A stretch of 55,666 nucleotides of DNA from Sphingosinicella sp. (GTDB taxonomy: Bacteria > Pseudomonadota > Alphaproteobacteria > Sphingomonadales > Sphingomonadaceae): contig JACDEE010000017.1 of NCBI GenBank assembly GCA_013816585.1, forward strand, positions 1 to 55,666, read 5' to 3'. The first letter of the stretch is position 1. Each line of letters opens with the position of its first letter. The notes below the pieces were generated by a model, which saw only the letters and a program-made list of their open reading frames with translations, was not told the DNA's origin and ran no database searches. This document shows positions 10,065-19,675 of this stretch, piece by piece. Both the position numbers and the translations under genes were made by a program.

Positions 10065-12590
10065 ATGAAGCTTGTCGTCGTCGAATCGCCCGCCAAGGCG
10101 AAAACAATCGAAAAATATCTCGGCGGCGAATATCGCGTTCTCGCCTCCTACGGACATGTCCGCGATTTGCCGCCGAAGGATGGATCCGTCGATCCTGAGA
10201 ACGGCTTTGCCATGGAATGGGAAAATTACGCCGACAAGGCCCGGCAGTTGAAGGCGATCACCGACGAGGCGAAGAAAGCCGACACCCTGATCCTCGCCAC
10301 CGATCCAGATCGGGAAGGCGAGGCAATCAGCTGGCACGTTCAGGAAGTGCTGCAAAAGCGCAAGGCGCTGCCAAGCGAGGTCCAACGGGTGACGTTTAAC
10401 GCGATCACCAAGGCTACAGTGATCGAGGCGATGAAACATCCGCGCGCGCTGGACGAGGATCTGATCGATGCCTATCGCGCCCGCCGCGCGCTCGATTATC
10501 TGGTAGGCTTCACCCTCTCGCCGGTCCTCTGGCGCAAATTGCCGGGGGCCAAATCGGCAGGACGCGTCCAATCCGTCTCGCTGCGGCTAATCGTGGACCG
10601 CGAACGCGAGATCGAGCTTTTCAAGGCGCAGGAATATTGGAGCGTCTCCGCGACGATGGAGGCCGACGGAACCGAATTTCTGGCGAGATTGGTGCGATTC
10701 AATGGCGGCAAGATCGACCGGCTCAGCATCAATGATGCCGGTGTCGCTGCGGCGGCCAAGGCGGCAGTCGAAGCGGGACGCTTCACCGTGGCGTCGGTTG
10801 AAACCAAGCCCCTGACTCGCAATCCGCCGCCACCCTTCACGACTTCCACGCTGCAGCAGGAAGCGGCGCGCAAGCTTGGCTTTGCAGCGAGCCATACGAT
10901 GCGGATCGCGCAGCAGCTCTATGAGGATGGAGCGATCACCTATATGCGAACCGACGGCGTGCAGATGGCGGGAGAGGCCATCTCGGCCGCCCGCCGCGCC
11001 GTGGTGGAACGCTATGACGCCGGCTACGTGCCGGATCAGCCTCGCCATTATTCGACCAAGGCCAAGAATGCGCAGGAAGCGCATGAAGCGATCAGGCCCA
11101 CGGATTTCGGCCGCGACCGGGCGGGTACGGGCGACCATGCCCGCCTTTACGACCTCGTCTGGAAACGGGCGCTGGCGAGCCAGATGGCATCGGCGCGGCT
11201 GGAGCGGACGAGCGTGGAAATGACCGACGGTACCGGACAGACCGCGCTTCGGGCTACCGGCCAGGTAGTTCTGTTTCCAGGTTTCCTCGCGCTTTACGAA
11301 GAGGGCCGGGATGATGAGCAGGATGACGAAAGCCGTCGTCTTCCGCGCCTCAACGAAGGCGATCAGCCGCACAAGAAATCGGTTCATTCCGAACAGCATT
11401 TCACCCAGCCGCCACCGCGTTATTCGGAGGCCAGCCTGGTCAAGAAGATGGAGGAGCTGGGCATTGGACGTCCATCCACTTATGCCGCGACCCTGCAGAC
11501 GCTGAAGGATAGGGACTATGTCACGCTCGACAAGAACCGCTTCTTCCCCGCCGAAAGCGGGCGGCTGCTGACCGCCTTCCTCGAACGTTTTTTCGAACGT
11601 TACGTGTCCTATGATTTCACGGCCGGGCTTGAGGACAGCCTGGACGAGATATCGGGCGGTCGCGAACAATGGCAAAAGGTGCTCGAAGCCTTTTGGAAGG
11701 ATTTCAAACCCAAGACCGCCGAGGTGATGGAGCAACAGCCTTCGGCGATCACCGCGGCGCTCGACGAGTTCCTCGCGCCCTTCCTATTTCCTGAAAAAGC
11801 GGACGGAACCGATCCCCGCATCTGCCCGGCCTGCGGCGAAGGGCGGCTTGCGCTGCGCGGCGGCCGGTTCGGAGCATTCGTCGCCTGCTCCAATTATCCT
11901 GAGTGTAAATTCACGCGTCGTTTCGCGCAAGGCGGCGAGGAGGCAGGCGGCGATAGCGGACCGGAAGTCCTCGGCCAGCATCCGGAAACCAATCTCGACA
12001 TCAGCAAGAAGACTGGACGCTTTGGACCTTATGTCGAAATGGGCGAGGGCAAGGAAGCCAAGCGTGCGTCGATCCCCAAGGATGCAGGAGAGCTTGATCT
12101 GGACCTCGCCATAAAGTTGCTCTCGCTGCCGCGGCTCATCGGCGACCATCCGGAGACAGGGAACCCGATCAATGCCAGCATCGGCCGCTATGGCCCCTAT
12201 CTTTCGCATGACGGTAAATATGCGAAGCTCGGGTCCACCGCGGAGGTCTTTGAAACGGGCATGAACGCGGCGGTCGCCAAGCTTGCCGACGCCGCCAACG
12301 CGAAGGGCCAAAGCCGGGGATCGCGCGAACCGCTCAAGATACTTGGATCCCACCCGCGCACCGAGGCGGAGATCAAGTTGATGGAGGGCCGTTATGGCCC
12401 CTATGTCACGGACGGCACGACCAACGCGACTCTCCCCAAGACGATCGCGCAGGATGATCTGACGCTCGAAGAGGCCGCGCAACTGATCGACGAGCGCGCC
12501 GCCAAAGGCCCCGCAAAAAAGGGGCGCAAGAAAGCGCCCGCCAAGAAAGCCGCGGCCAAAAAGGCGCCGGCAAAGAAGAAAAAGGGGTGA
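10065..12590 (+). CDS. topA: DNA topoisomerase I
   Basis: This type IA topoisomerase relaxes negative supercoils. The TOPRIM domain opens the protein (VVVESPAKAKTIEKYLG) with the acidic DPDREGEA motif. The catalytic tyrosine lies in ITYMRTDGVQM. After the core comes a zinc-ribbon with CPACG and CSNYPEC, then three topoisomerase C-terminal repeats (ILGSHP-type segments) and a lysine/alanine-rich tail that should bind DNA. At 841 residues it is normal for Alphaproteobacteria. The next gene starts on the topA stop codon. Confidence 0.97.
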   Translation: MKLVVVESPAKAKTIEKYLGGEYRVLASYGHVRDLPPKDGSVDPENGFAMEWENYADKARQLKAITDEAKKADTLILATDPDREGEAISWHVQEVLQKRKALPSEVQRVTFNAITKATVIEAMKHPRALDEDLIDAYRARRALDYLVGFTLSPVLWRKLPGAKSAGRVQSVSLRLIVDREREIELFKAQEYWSVSATMEADGTEFLARLVRFNGGKIDRLSINDAGVAAAAKAAVEAGRFTVASVETKPLTRNPPPPFTTSTLQQEAARKLGFAASHTMRIAQQLYEDGAITYMRTDGVQMAGEAISAARRAVVERYDAGYVPDQPRHYSTKAKNAQEAHEAIRPTDFGRDRAGTGDHARLYDLVWKRALASQMASARLERTSVEMTDGTGQTALRATGQVVLFPGFLALYEEGRDDEQDDESRRLPRLNEGDQPHKKSVHSEQHFTQPPPRYSEASLVKKMEELGIGRPSTYAATLQTLKDRDYVTLDKNRFFPAESGRLLTAFLERFFERYVSYDFTAGLEDSLDEISGGREQWQKVLEAFWKDFKPKTAEVMEQQPSAITAALDEFLAPFLFPEKADGTDPRICPACGEGRLALRGGRFGAFVACSNYPECKFTRRFAQGGEEAGGDSGPEVLGQHPETNLDISKKTGRFGPYVEMGEGKEAKRASIPKDAGELDLDLAIKLLSLPRLIGDHPETGNPINASIGRYGPYLSHDGKYAKLGSTAEVFETGMNAAVAKLADAANAKGQSRGSREPLKILGSHPRTEAEIKLMEGRYGPYVTDGTTNATLPKTIAQDDLTLEEAAQLIDERAAKGPAKKGRKKAPAKKAAAKKAPAKKKKG

Positions 12591-13081
12591 ATATGTTCAA
12601 ATGGCCTGTTTTGCTTTTGGGCCTCCTGTCCGTCCCCGTCCTGGCGCAGGAGGCACCGGAGCCGCCGCCCATTGAGCGCGATGCGGATTTCCATAACCGC
12701 CAGTTCCTCTATCTCTACGAGTTGAAAACCAGCGACGGCTGGTCTTCCACCGCGAGCGGCCTTCGCTATCGCAGGGTCAAGGCCGGCGAGGGGACCGCGA
12801 GGCCCGGCCCGACCGATACGGTCACGATCCATTATGCCGGCCGCTTCATCGACGGTAAGGAGTTTGACAGCTCGATCACCCGGGGGGAGCCCGCAACTTT
12901 TCCCCTGCCGCGCCTGATCAAGGGATGGCAGGAAGGGGTGCCACTGATGGAGGTTGGCGACACGTATGAATTCGCGATTCCCTATCATCTAGCCTACGGT
13001 CCCAAAGGTAAGGGTCCCATCCCGGGCGGCGCGACCTTGCTCTTTACGATCGAGTTGATCGCCATTCCCGCACCATCGTGA
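12587..13081 (+). CDS. FKBP-type peptidyl-prolyl cis-trans isomerase, exported
   Basis: The 164-residue protein has a signal peptide (MFKWPVLLLGLLSVPVLAQ) with cleavage expected after ALAQ-like sequence, so it should act in the periplasm. The FKBP fold follows: TVTIHYAGRFIDGKEFDSS, then FPLPRLIKGWQEGVPLM and the YEFAIPYHLAYG signature. The first possible codon is a GTG overlapping the topA TGA; the ATG at 12593 is an alternative start. It likely assists folding of exported proteins. It is translationally linked to topA upstream and to the membrane protein gene downstream. Confidence 0.9.
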   Translation: MNMFKWPVLLLGLLSVPVLAQEAPEPPPIERDADFHNRQFLYLYELKTSDGWSSTASGLRYRRVKAGEGTARPGPTDTVTIHYAGRFIDGKEFDSSITRGEPATFPLPRLIKGWQEGVPLMEVGDTYEFAIPYHLAYGPKGKGPIPGGATLLFTIELIAIPAPS

Positions 13082-13377
13082 TGTTGAAGAACTGGACGAT
13101 CCGTCGCGCCACGGGCCTCGGGATGATTGCGGGCCTTGCCGCCATGGTCCTGTGGCCCGCTTATGCCGCCTACCCAGAACGCATTCTGGTTCCGTTCCTC
13201 GCGGCGCTCCTGATCGCCGCCTTTTGCGGAATGTCGATCCTGATGATCACCTGCGCCGACATGATCTTGCATCGGCGCGGCGAGAGTCTGCGGCCGGTTC
13301 GGGCATTCGATATCATCATTGGTCTTGCGCTGGCGGTGCCCAGCCTGCTGCAGCTAAGCGCCCTGGGCGTCTTCTAG
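13078..13377 (+). CDS. Small membrane protein, unknown function
   Basis: I do not recognise a family. The 99-residue product has three hydrophobic stretches (about residues 13-31, 37-60 and 78-97), each long enough to span the membrane, and a basic segment RRGESLRPVR between the second and third. The GTG at 13078 overlaps the FKBP stop codon; the ATG at 13081 is equally possible. Position suggests co-translation with the FKBP gene. It runs tail to tail into moeB with a 4-base overlap. Confidence 0.7.
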   Translation: MMLKNWTIRRATGLGMIAGLAAMVLWPAYAAYPERILVPFLAALLIAAFCGMSILMITCADMILHRRGESLRPVRAFDIIIGLALAVPSLLQLSALGVF

Positions 13378-14147
13378 GCGAGTTTGGGCGCTTCCGCTCC
13401 GCAAGCCGAACAGGCCGGATCCTTGACGATGCGAATGGTCCGCATTTCGGGCTTCAGTCCATCGAAAATATGCAGTTTCCCGGCGGTCGGGCCGCCAAAG
13501 CCGATAATTTGCCGGATAGCTTCCAGCGCCGCCCAACTGCCCGCGACCCCTGCCATGGCTCCGATTATTCCAAGTTCGGAGCAGGTGTCGCAATCCTCGG
13601 CATCGAAAGCGTCGCCGACGAAGCAGCGATAGCAGGGCTTGCCTTCTTCCCATCCGGAAAAGGTGCCGATCTGCGCCTGGAACTGGCCGATCGCGGCGGA
13701 GACCAGCGGGATGTGGGCGGCAGTGACATAGTCGGAGACCGCCAGGCGCGTGGCGAAATTGTCGCTTCCATCCACCACCAGATCCACGCCTTCCAGCAAT
13801 TCGCGGACATTAGCGGGATTGAGGCGTCGGGGCACGCCTTCAAAGACAATGTCCGGGTTCAGGCGTCGGACGGCGTCCGACGCAACTTTTATCTTCGCTC
13901 GTCCGACGTCGCCAGTCCCGAACAGGATTTGACGCTGCAGATTGTCTAGGCTCACCTGATCATCGTCGATCACGCGAAGCCGGCCTATTCCGGCTGCGGC
14001 CAGATATTGGATGACGGGAGATCCGATACCGCCGGCGCCGATCACCGCAACGCGGGCGCCCAGCAGCTTATGCTGTCCCTCGCCGCCAATCTCCTTCAGC
14101 ACGATGTGTCGCGCGTAACGGTCAAGCTGTTCGTCAGTCAGCATCAT
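13374..14147 (-). CDS. moeB: HesA/MoeB/ThiF family adenylyltransferase, probably MoeB
   Basis: Such proteins adenylate the C-terminal glycine of a ubiquitin-like sulphur carrier (MoaD or ThiS). The ATP-binding [19 protein letters not shown] motif lies near residue 36, the conserved LQRQILF segment near 70, and zinc-binding cysteine pairs appear as CYRC and CSACG. The 257 residues lack a rhodanese domain, as in E. coli MoeB. Its ATG overlaps the dut stop codon (ATGATG context). Which carrier it serves cannot be read here, since no moa or thi genes are nearby. Confidence 0.88.
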   Translation of the reverse strand: MMLTDEQLDRYARHIVLKEIGGEGQHKLLGARVAVIGAGGIGSPVIQYLAAAGIGRLRVIDDDQVSLDNLQRQILFGTGDVGRAKIKVASDAVRRLNPDIVFEGVPRRLNPANVRELLEGVDLVVDGSDNFATRLAVSDYVTAAHIPLVSAAIGQFQAQIGTFSGWEEGKPCYRCFVGDAFDAEDCDTCSELGIIGAMAGVAGSWAALEAIRQIIGFGGPTAGKLHIFDGLKPEMRTIRIVKDPACSACGAEAPKLA

Positions 14148-14581
14148 TGCCCGGTCGAGCCGAATCCTCCGCTGCCCCTGACGGTGGCATCCAGTTCCTC
14201 GACCTGATTGAAGCGCGCCTTCAGGACGGGTGCCGGCACCAATTGTGCAATCCGCTCTCCACGGACGATCTCGAACGGCTCGGAGCCAAGATTGGCGAGG
14301 ATGATCTTCACTTCGCCGCGATAGTCGCTGTCGATTGTGCCGGGCGTGTTGAGACAGGTAATTCCGTGCTTCAGCGCCAGGCCGGAGCGCGGACGCACCT
14401 GCACTTCATAACCTTCCGGGATCGCGACGGCGAAGCCGGTGGCGACCGCATGCCGCGCTCCGGGCGCGAGCGTCAGGCTTTCGGCCGCAACGACATCCAA
14501 GCCAGCCGCGCCTTCGCTCGCATAGGAAGGCAAGGGGAGTTCCTCGCCCTGCACAAGGCGCTTAAGTTCAATTTCGATCAT
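14144..14581 (-). CDS. dut: dUTP diphosphatase
   Basis: Dut hydrolyses dUTP to dUMP, keeping uracil out of DNA and feeding thymidylate synthesis. The 145-residue trimeric-type protein has the five motifs: [44 protein letters not shown], and the glycine-rich C-terminal [10 protein letters not shown] that closes over the substrate. It overlaps coaBC upstream and moeB downstream, each by a few bases. The coaBC-dut pair is widely conserved. Confidence 0.97.
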   Translation of the reverse strand: MIEIELKRLVQGEELPLPSYASEGAAGLDVVAAESLTLAPGARHAVATGFAVAIPEGYEVQVRPRSGLALKHGITCLNTPGTIDSDYRGEVKIILANLGSEPFEIVRGERIAQLVPAPVLKARFNQVEELDATVRGSGGFGSTGQ

Positions 14582-15777
14582 AATGGCCCTGGAACTCCCA
14601 GCAATTCGTCGGCTACCCGGCCCGCGAGCCGCCGGGCCACTTCGCGCTTGGAAAGCTTGTCCCAGCTTTCGACCCCTTTGTCCGTGATCAGATGCACTTC
14701 GTTCGAATCCCCGCCCATCACGTCCCCCGACACGTCATTGGCAATGATCCAGTCACAACCTTTGCGCTGTAATTTGGACCGGGCGTGTTCGATCACATCC
14801 TCGGTCTCGGCGGCAAACCCCACCAGCAGGCGGGGCCGATCGGGGGAAGCGGCGAGGCCGGCCAGTAGGTCGGGGTTTTCGATCAGGGTCAGGGCCGAGA
14901 CCTTTCCCTGTTTCTTTATCTTCTGCGGTGCCGCCTCGACCCGCCAGTCCGCTACGGCCGCCACCATCACCGCGGCATCGGCGGGAAGCGCTTGGACGAT
15001 CGCCTGACCCATCTCGGCTGCGGTGCCTACATTGGTTCGGGTAACACCGGCCGGGGTGTCGAGGGCAACCGGGCCGGCGACGAGGCTGACCCGGGCGCCC
15101 AGGGCGGCGAGCGCTTCAGCAATGGCGAAGCCCTGCTTGCCCGAGGAACGATTGGCGATGACTCGAACGGGATCGATCGGTTCATGAGTGGGCCCCGCCG
15201 TCACGATGATGTGCCGCCCTGCCAGGCGCTCGCCATCATTCCCAAAATGCACGCGGATCGCTTCCAATAGGGCCTGGGGCTCGGGCAAACGGCCGGGACC
15301 ATATTCGCCGCAGGCCATTTCACCTTCGTCAGGATTGAGGATGCGGATGCCGTCGCGGCGCAATTGCTCGACATTGCGGCGCGTGGCCGGGTGCGTCCAC
15401 ATGCGAACGTTCATCGCGGGCGCCGCCAAAACAGGCTTGTCGGTGGCCAGCAGAAGAGTGGTCGCAAGATCATCGGCCATGCCCGCATTCATCTTTGCCA
15501 GAAGGTCTGCAGTCGCAGGCGCGACCACAATCAGGTCGGCCTGGCGGGAAAGCTGGATATGCCCCATTTCGACCTCATCCTTGAGGTCCCACAGGCTGGT
15601 ATAGACCTTGTTCTCTGACAAGGCCGCGAGGGTCATCTCAGTAATGAAATGGGCGCCGCCCGACGTCAGCACACAGGTTACGTCCCCGCCCGCCTTTTTG
15701 ACCAGCCGGATCAGTTCAGCGGCCTTGTAAGCCGCGATGCCGCCACCGACGATCAGGAGGATGCTTTTGCCCCTCAT
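14578..15777 (-). CDS. coaBC: Bifunctional phosphopantothenoylcysteine decarboxylase / phosphopantothenate-cysteine ligase
   Basis: CoaBC carries out two consecutive steps of coenzyme A synthesis. The N-terminal CoaC flavoprotein half begins [19 protein letters not shown] and has the PAMNVRMW motif, with the active-site histidine probably in TMTHP-like sequence (here WTHPAT). The CoaB half starts near residue 185 ([23 protein letters not shown]) and ends with the ligase region. I use the ATG at 15777; a TTG at 15786 would overlap the ubiB stop. Full length near 400 residues is normal. Confidence 0.95.
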   Translation of the reverse strand: MRGKSILLIVGGGIAAYKAAELIRLVKKAGGDVTCVLTSGGAHFITEMTLAALSENKVYTSLWDLKDEVEMGHIQLSRQADLIVVAPATADLLAKMNAGMADDLATTLLLATDKPVLAAPAMNVRMWTHPATRRNVEQLRRDGIRILNPDEGEMACGEYGPGRLPEPQALLEAIRVHFGNDGERLAGRHIIVTAGPTHEPIDPVRVIANRSSGKQGFAIAEALAALGARVSLVAGPVALDTPAGVTRTNVGTAAEMGQAIVQALPADAAVMVAAVADWRVEAAPQKIKKQGKVSALTLIENPDLLAGLAASPDRPRLLVGFAAETEDVIEHARSKLQRKGCDWIIANDVSGDVMGGDSNEVHLITDKGVESWDKLSKREVARRLAGRVADELLGVPGPL

Positions 15778-15782
15778 CCAGA

Positions 15783-17315
15783 TCAATTTAGGAAGTACGT
15801 CGCCACTGCGCCAGCCGCGGCCGACACAATGATCGTGAATAACCCCCGTCCGAAGCTTCGCGGGCGCACGACCAGCACGTCAGGCAGCGGTGGGGCCGGC
15901 GGCGTCGCACCGGGCGGTGGATAATAATGGTCGATCCGCCGGATGAGGTCGGGGATTTTGCGGAGGGTGCGGAAGTCCCGCACCAATTGGTCGGCGAGCC
16001 GCGTCTCCGGCCCCAATTCGCTCCTCAGCCATTCGCGAAGGAAGGGCTCGGACGTCTCCCACATGTTGATGTCGGGATCGAGGTCGGTTGCGACTCCTTC
16101 TTCCATCACCATCGTCTTTTGCAGCAGCAGCAGATGCGGTTGGGTAGGCATGTCGAAATCGCGGGTGATGGTGAAGAGGCCATCCAGCATCTGCCCGACG
16201 GAAATATCCTTCACCGGCAGGCCGCGTATAGGCTCGCCCACCGCGCGCAGCGCCGTCGCGAATTCTTCGATGCTATGATGCGGAGGCACATATTGCGCTT
16301 CGAAATGTATTTCGGCGACTCGGCGATAGTCGCCGGTAATCAGGCCATACAATATCTCTGCGAGCCATAGTCGCGCCTGGCGATCGACCCGGCCCATGAT
16401 CCCGAAATCGATCGCTGCGAGGCGCCCGTCCGGCAGAGCGAACAAATTGCCCTGGTGCAGGTCGGCGTGAAAAAAACCATCGACCACCGCCTGGCGAAGG
16501 AAGGCGCGGACCAGGGTCGCGGCCAGAGCCTTCAAATCGTGCCCTGCGGCGACCAGGGCGTCGCGATCGGTCAGCTTGATGCCGTCGATCCACTCCATCG
16601 TCATCACCCGGCGCGCGCTTCGGCTCCAGTCGATCTCGGGAACGAAGAATCCGCTTTCGGCAATCATACCTTCGCGAAGTTCGGAGGCTGAAGCGGCTTC
16701 GCGGCGAAGGTCCAGTTCGCGCATTGTCCATTGGCGGAAGTGGGCGACAACCAGCCGCGGGCGGAGCCTCGCCGCTCCGCCTCCCATATTTTCGACCTGT
16801 GCCGCCGCCCACTCGTAGGTGTCGAGCGCCTTGGCAAAATCTTCCTCGATATTGGGACGAAGCACTTTGATCGCGACATGGCGACCATCGGTGGTAACGG
16901 CGCGATGAACCTGGGCGATCGAGGCGGCGCCCACAGCGACCGGGTCTATCGAAGTGAAGAATTGCTCGATCGGACCCTCCAGGGCCTGTTCGATGCTGAG
17001 TTTGATTTTGTCGAACGGTTCCGGCGGAAGGCTGTCCTGAAGGAGCTGCAATTCTCGCGCGGCCTCGGGTCCTACCAGATCAGGGCGGGTCGCCAGGGCC
17101 TGCCCGAACTTGATTGCCGCGGGGCCGATATCCTGAAACGCGGCAGCATAGGTCGGCACCGTTGGGACGCGCGCGCCGAAACGCGCGATCCGCGCCAGGC
17201 GCCGAACGGGTGGCGGGGTATTCGGGTCGCGTTCGATACCCCGAAGCGCGCCATGCCGCGCCAGCACCCGGCCCCATTTCAAGAGCCGCCAGATATGGAC
17301 TGCGGAGGCTGTCAA
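15783..17315 (-). CDS. ubiB: Ubiquinone biosynthesis protein UbiB (atypical kinase-like ATPase)
   Basis: UbiB is a membrane-anchored protein of the ABC1/ADCK family needed for ubiquinone synthesis. The family KxGQ motif is present as AAIKFGQALATRPDLVG, followed by AAASIAQVHRA-like sequence (here GAASIAQVHRA), the kinase-like HADLHQGNLF and the DFGIMG metal-binding motif. The C-terminus has a hydrophobic stretch (GLFTIIVSAAAGAVATYFL), likely the membrane anchor. The TTG start overlaps the ubiE stop codon as TTGA. Placement directly after ubiE supports a role in the same pathway. Confidence 0.95.
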   Translation of the reverse strand: MTASAVHIWRLLKWGRVLARHGALRGIERDPNTPPPVRRLARIARFGARVPTVPTYAAAFQDIGPAAIKFGQALATRPDLVGPEAARELQLLQDSLPPEPFDKIKLSIEQALEGPIEQFFTSIDPVAVGAASIAQVHRAVTTDGRHVAIKVLRPNIEEDFAKALDTYEWAAAQVENMGGGAARLRPRLVVAHFRQWTMRELDLRREAASASELREGMIAESGFFVPEIDWSRSARRVMTMEWIDGIKLTDRDALVAAGHDLKALAATLVRAFLRQAVVDGFFHADLHQGNLFALPDGRLAAIDFGIMGRVDRQARLWLAEILYGLITGDYRRVAEIHFEAQYVPPHHSIEEFATALRAVGEPIRGLPVKDISVGQMLDGLFTITRDFDMPTQPHLLLLQKTMVMEEGVATDLDPDINMWETSEPFLREWLRSELGPETRLADQLVRDFRTLRKIPDLIRRIDHYYPPPGATPPAPPLPDVLVVRPRSFGRGLFTIIVSAAAGAVATYFLN

Positions 17316-18040
17316 ATCTTCCAGCCGCTGTGAATGGCCACCGCGCCGCCGAGGATCGGCTGGACCGACACCCGGGCAAAACCGGCTTTCCCGATCATGG
17401 CGGCAAAGGTCGGCATGTCTGGAAAGCGGCGTATCGATTCGACCAGATAACGATAGCTATCCTCATCGCCAGCGACCGCCTGGCCAATCTTCGGCACGAT
17501 CCGGTGGCTGTAGAGATCATAGGCCTGCTTGAAGCCCGGCCAGGTGGAAGTGGAGAATTCGAGGCAGAAAAAGCGCCCGCCGATGCGCAGCACACGGTGC
17601 GCTTCGGCAAGTGCCGCCGGTATGTCCGTCACGTTGCGGATGCCGAACGCGATCGTATAGGCATCGAATGCCCGGTCGGGAAATGTCAGCTTCTCGGCAT
17701 TTTCCTCAGCCCAGACGAGGCCGTCTATTCCCTGGCTTTGAGCGCGGTCGATCCCGACAGCGAGCATTTCATCATTGATATCGGCAACCGTGATCGAAGC
17801 GCCGGATGGGGCCATTCGAAAGGCTATGTCCCCGGTGCCGCCTGCCATATCGAGAATGGCTTCACCCTTTCGGGGTTTGATGCGGCGCACGAACTGATTC
17901 TTCCAAAGCCGGTGCATTCCGCCCGACATGAAATCGTTCATCACGTCGTAACGGGACGCCACTTGCGAGAAGACGTGGCCGACCCGGCGCGTCTTTTCCT
18001 CTGGCGGAACATCTTCATAGCCGAAAGAAACCTTGTCCAT
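17312..18040 (-). CDS. ubiE: Demethylmenaquinone/ubiquinone C-methyltransferase UbiE
   Basis: This class I SAM-dependent methyltransferase adds the C2 methyl group in ubiquinone synthesis. The start at 18040 gives MDKVSFGYEDVPPEEKTRRV, the usual opening; the frame continues to 18085 without family support. Motif I is ILDMAGGTGDIAFRMA, and the C-terminal signature is present as YRYLVESIRRFPDMPTF. With 242 residues it matches the family. It heads an overlapping operon ubiE-ubiB-coaBC-dut-moeB and is divergent from mutM. Confidence 0.95.
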   Translation of the reverse strand: MDKVSFGYEDVPPEEKTRRVGHVFSQVASRYDVMNDFMSGGMHRLWKNQFVRRIKPRKGEAILDMAGGTGDIAFRMAPSGASITVADINDEMLAVGIDRAQSQGIDGLVWAEENAEKLTFPDRAFDAYTIAFGIRNVTDIPAALAEAHRVLRIGGRFFCLEFSTSTWPGFKQAYDLYSHRIVPKIGQAVAGDEDSYRYLVESIRRFPDMPTFAAMIGKAGFARVSVQPILGGAVAIHSGWKI

Positions 18041-18087
18041 GGCGCGTGCCTCTAGCAGGGGAAGGGGCAACATGAACAGAACCAACC

Positions 18088-18900
18088 ATGCCTGAGCTTC
18101 CCGAGGTCGAAACCACGGTACGCGGACTTGTTCCCGTGCTGCAGGGGCAGCGCGTAAAAAGCGCGGAAACGCGCCGCGCGGATCTCCGCTGGCCGTTTCC
18201 GCCCGACCTTCGCCAAAGGCTCACCGGCGCACTCATCACCGGGCTTGGGCGCCGCGCCAAATATGGACTGATCGATACCGATCGCGGCGATACTTTGATC
18301 TTCCATCTGGGAATGTCGGGAAAGTGGCGAGTCGATCCAGCGGAGCTTGGTGCCCACGACCATTTCGTGATGGAGACCGAGGATGGCCGCCGGGTGGCGC
18401 TAAACGATCCACGCCGCTTCGGCTCGGTCGATCTCGTGCGTACCGAGGCGCTCGCGGCTTACAAGCCCTTCATAGCCATGGGGCCGGAGCCGCTGGGCAA
18501 CGCATTTACCGCCGATTATCTGAAAATCGCGCTGCGAGACCGCTCCGCCTCGATCAAACTGCTGCTGCTCGACCAGCGCATCGTGGCGGGCCTCGGCAAT
18601 ATTTATGTGTGCGAGGCGCTGCACATGGCCGGCATATCGCCCCGGACAGCCGGCGGAAGGATATCGAAACCGCGACTCGAAGCCTTGGTCCAAGCGATCA
18701 GGAATGTGCTGGTGGCAGCCATCGAGGCGGGCGGTTCATCGCTCAGAGATTATGCCCGGCCGGACGGAGAACTCGGTTATTTTTCAAAGGAATGGCGGGT
18801 CTATGGCCGCGAGGGCGAGGAATGTCATTGCGGCGCTCTGGTCAGGCGGCGAGTCGACGGCGGGCGTTCGACTTTCTATTGCCCGACCTGCCAACGCTAG
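18088..18900 (+). CDS. mutM: Formamidopyrimidine-DNA glycosylase (Fpg/MutM)
   Basis: MutM removes 8-oxoguanine and formamidopyrimidines and nicks the abasic site. The catalytic proline and glutamate are in the N-terminal PELPEVE. The helix-two-turn-helix region includes LLLDQRIVAGLGNIYVCEAL, and the C-terminal zinc finger has two cysteine pairs (CHCG and CPTCQ). At 270 residues it has family length. It lies 48 bases from the ubiE start on the other strand and is followed by rpsT, as in many Alphaproteobacteria. Confidence 0.97.
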   Translation: MPELPEVETTVRGLVPVLQGQRVKSAETRRADLRWPFPPDLRQRLTGALITGLGRRAKYGLIDTDRGDTLIFHLGMSGKWRVDPAELGAHDHFVMETEDGRRVALNDPRRFGSVDLVRTEALAAYKPFIAMGPEPLGNAFTADYLKIALRDRSASIKLLLLDQRIVAGLGNIYVCEALHMAGISPRTAGGRISKPRLEALVQAIRNVLVAAIEAGGSSLRDYARPDGELGYFSKEWRVYGREGEECHCGALVRRRVDGGRSTFYCPTCQR

Positions 18901-18996
18901 ACGGTTGACCAAAACAGACTTCATGCGTAGAGAGCGCCCCTGATTGGCGTGGCCGAGCCGCGCCATTTTCTTTTCATCGATACGAGGCAGTTAAAG

Positions 18997-19260
18997 ATGG
19001 CGAATACGCCGCAAGCAAAGAAACGCATCCGTCGCAACGATCGCCGCGCGGAGATCAATGGCGCGCGCGTCAGCCGCATTCGCACTTTCGTGAAGCAGCT
19101 TGAGACCGCCCTTGCCGCCGGTGACAAGGATCAGGCCAAGGCCGCCATGCAGAAAGTACAGCCCGAGGTCGCCCGCGGCGTTGCCAAGGGCGTGATCCAC
19201 AAGAACACTGCCTCGCGAAAAATCTCTCGCCTGGTGAAGCGCGTCGCCGCGCTGGGCTAA
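18997..19260 (+). CDS. rpsT: 30S ribosomal protein S20
   Basis: S20 binds 16S rRNA early in 30S assembly. From the ATG at 18997 the protein is [20 protein letters not shown]..., 87 residues, fully typical; GAGG at 18983-18986 serves as ribosome binding site. A longer open frame to 18949 lacks family support. The C-terminal helix ends [19 protein letters not shown] clear terminator follows at 19285-19312. Confidence 0.98.
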   Translation: MANTPQAKKRIRRNDRRAEINGARVSRIRTFVKQLETALAAGDKDQAKAAMQKVQPEVARGVAKGVIHKNTASRKISRLVKRVAALG

Positions 19261-19284
19261 CGACCTTAATAGTCAATGCTTAAG

Positions 19285-19312
19285 CCCGCCGAGTAATTCC
19301 GGCGGGTTTTTT
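19285..19312 (+). terminator. Rho-independent terminator of rpsT
   Basis: CCCGCCG (19285-19291) pairs with CGGCGGG (19300-19306) around an 8-base loop and is followed by six T residues. It separates rpsT from dnaA. Confidence 0.92.
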
Positions 19313-19675
19313 GCGTCAATGATGCGACGAAATGAGAAGCCTAGGATTCCCCGCGATTCGCGGGCTCTTTGCATTTCCGTGACAGAGTATCTGCTAACAT
19401 AAATCATTAGATTTCAGGGGTTTTGGGCGCCGAGCGACCATATTGGCGCATTTCCATGTCAACGGCTTTATTTCACTAACATGTCACTTTTGCCCCTTGA
19501 TTGACGGGCTCCAAGCTCGCAAAAAACACGTCTCCGGTGCAGCGAATCTGCTCCATCGGGGCGCACACAGCATAACGAATCCAAAATCGGCAGCACGGGG
19601 GTGTTTGCGGTCTGGGGAAAGCGTTTGCTCAAAACATGGCCGCGATGACAGCGGTAAGGATGAGGGGGTGCTCGC
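19313..19675. other. Intergenic region between rpsT and dnaA, no gene seen
   Basis: The 363 bases presumably hold the dnaA promoter. A small hairpin CCCGCG-ATT-CGCGGG lies at 19350-19364. I looked for DnaA boxes of the TTATCCACA type and saw no convincing cluster, so I do not call a replication origin. AT-richer stretches around 19388-19420 and 19460-19490 could be promoter elements. Confidence 0.5.

Noticed and set aside
19313-19675. Chromosomal origin next to dnaA
   Set aside because: No cluster of DnaA boxes and no convincing AT-rich unwinding region were seen. In many Alphaproteobacteria the origin is not next to dnaA.
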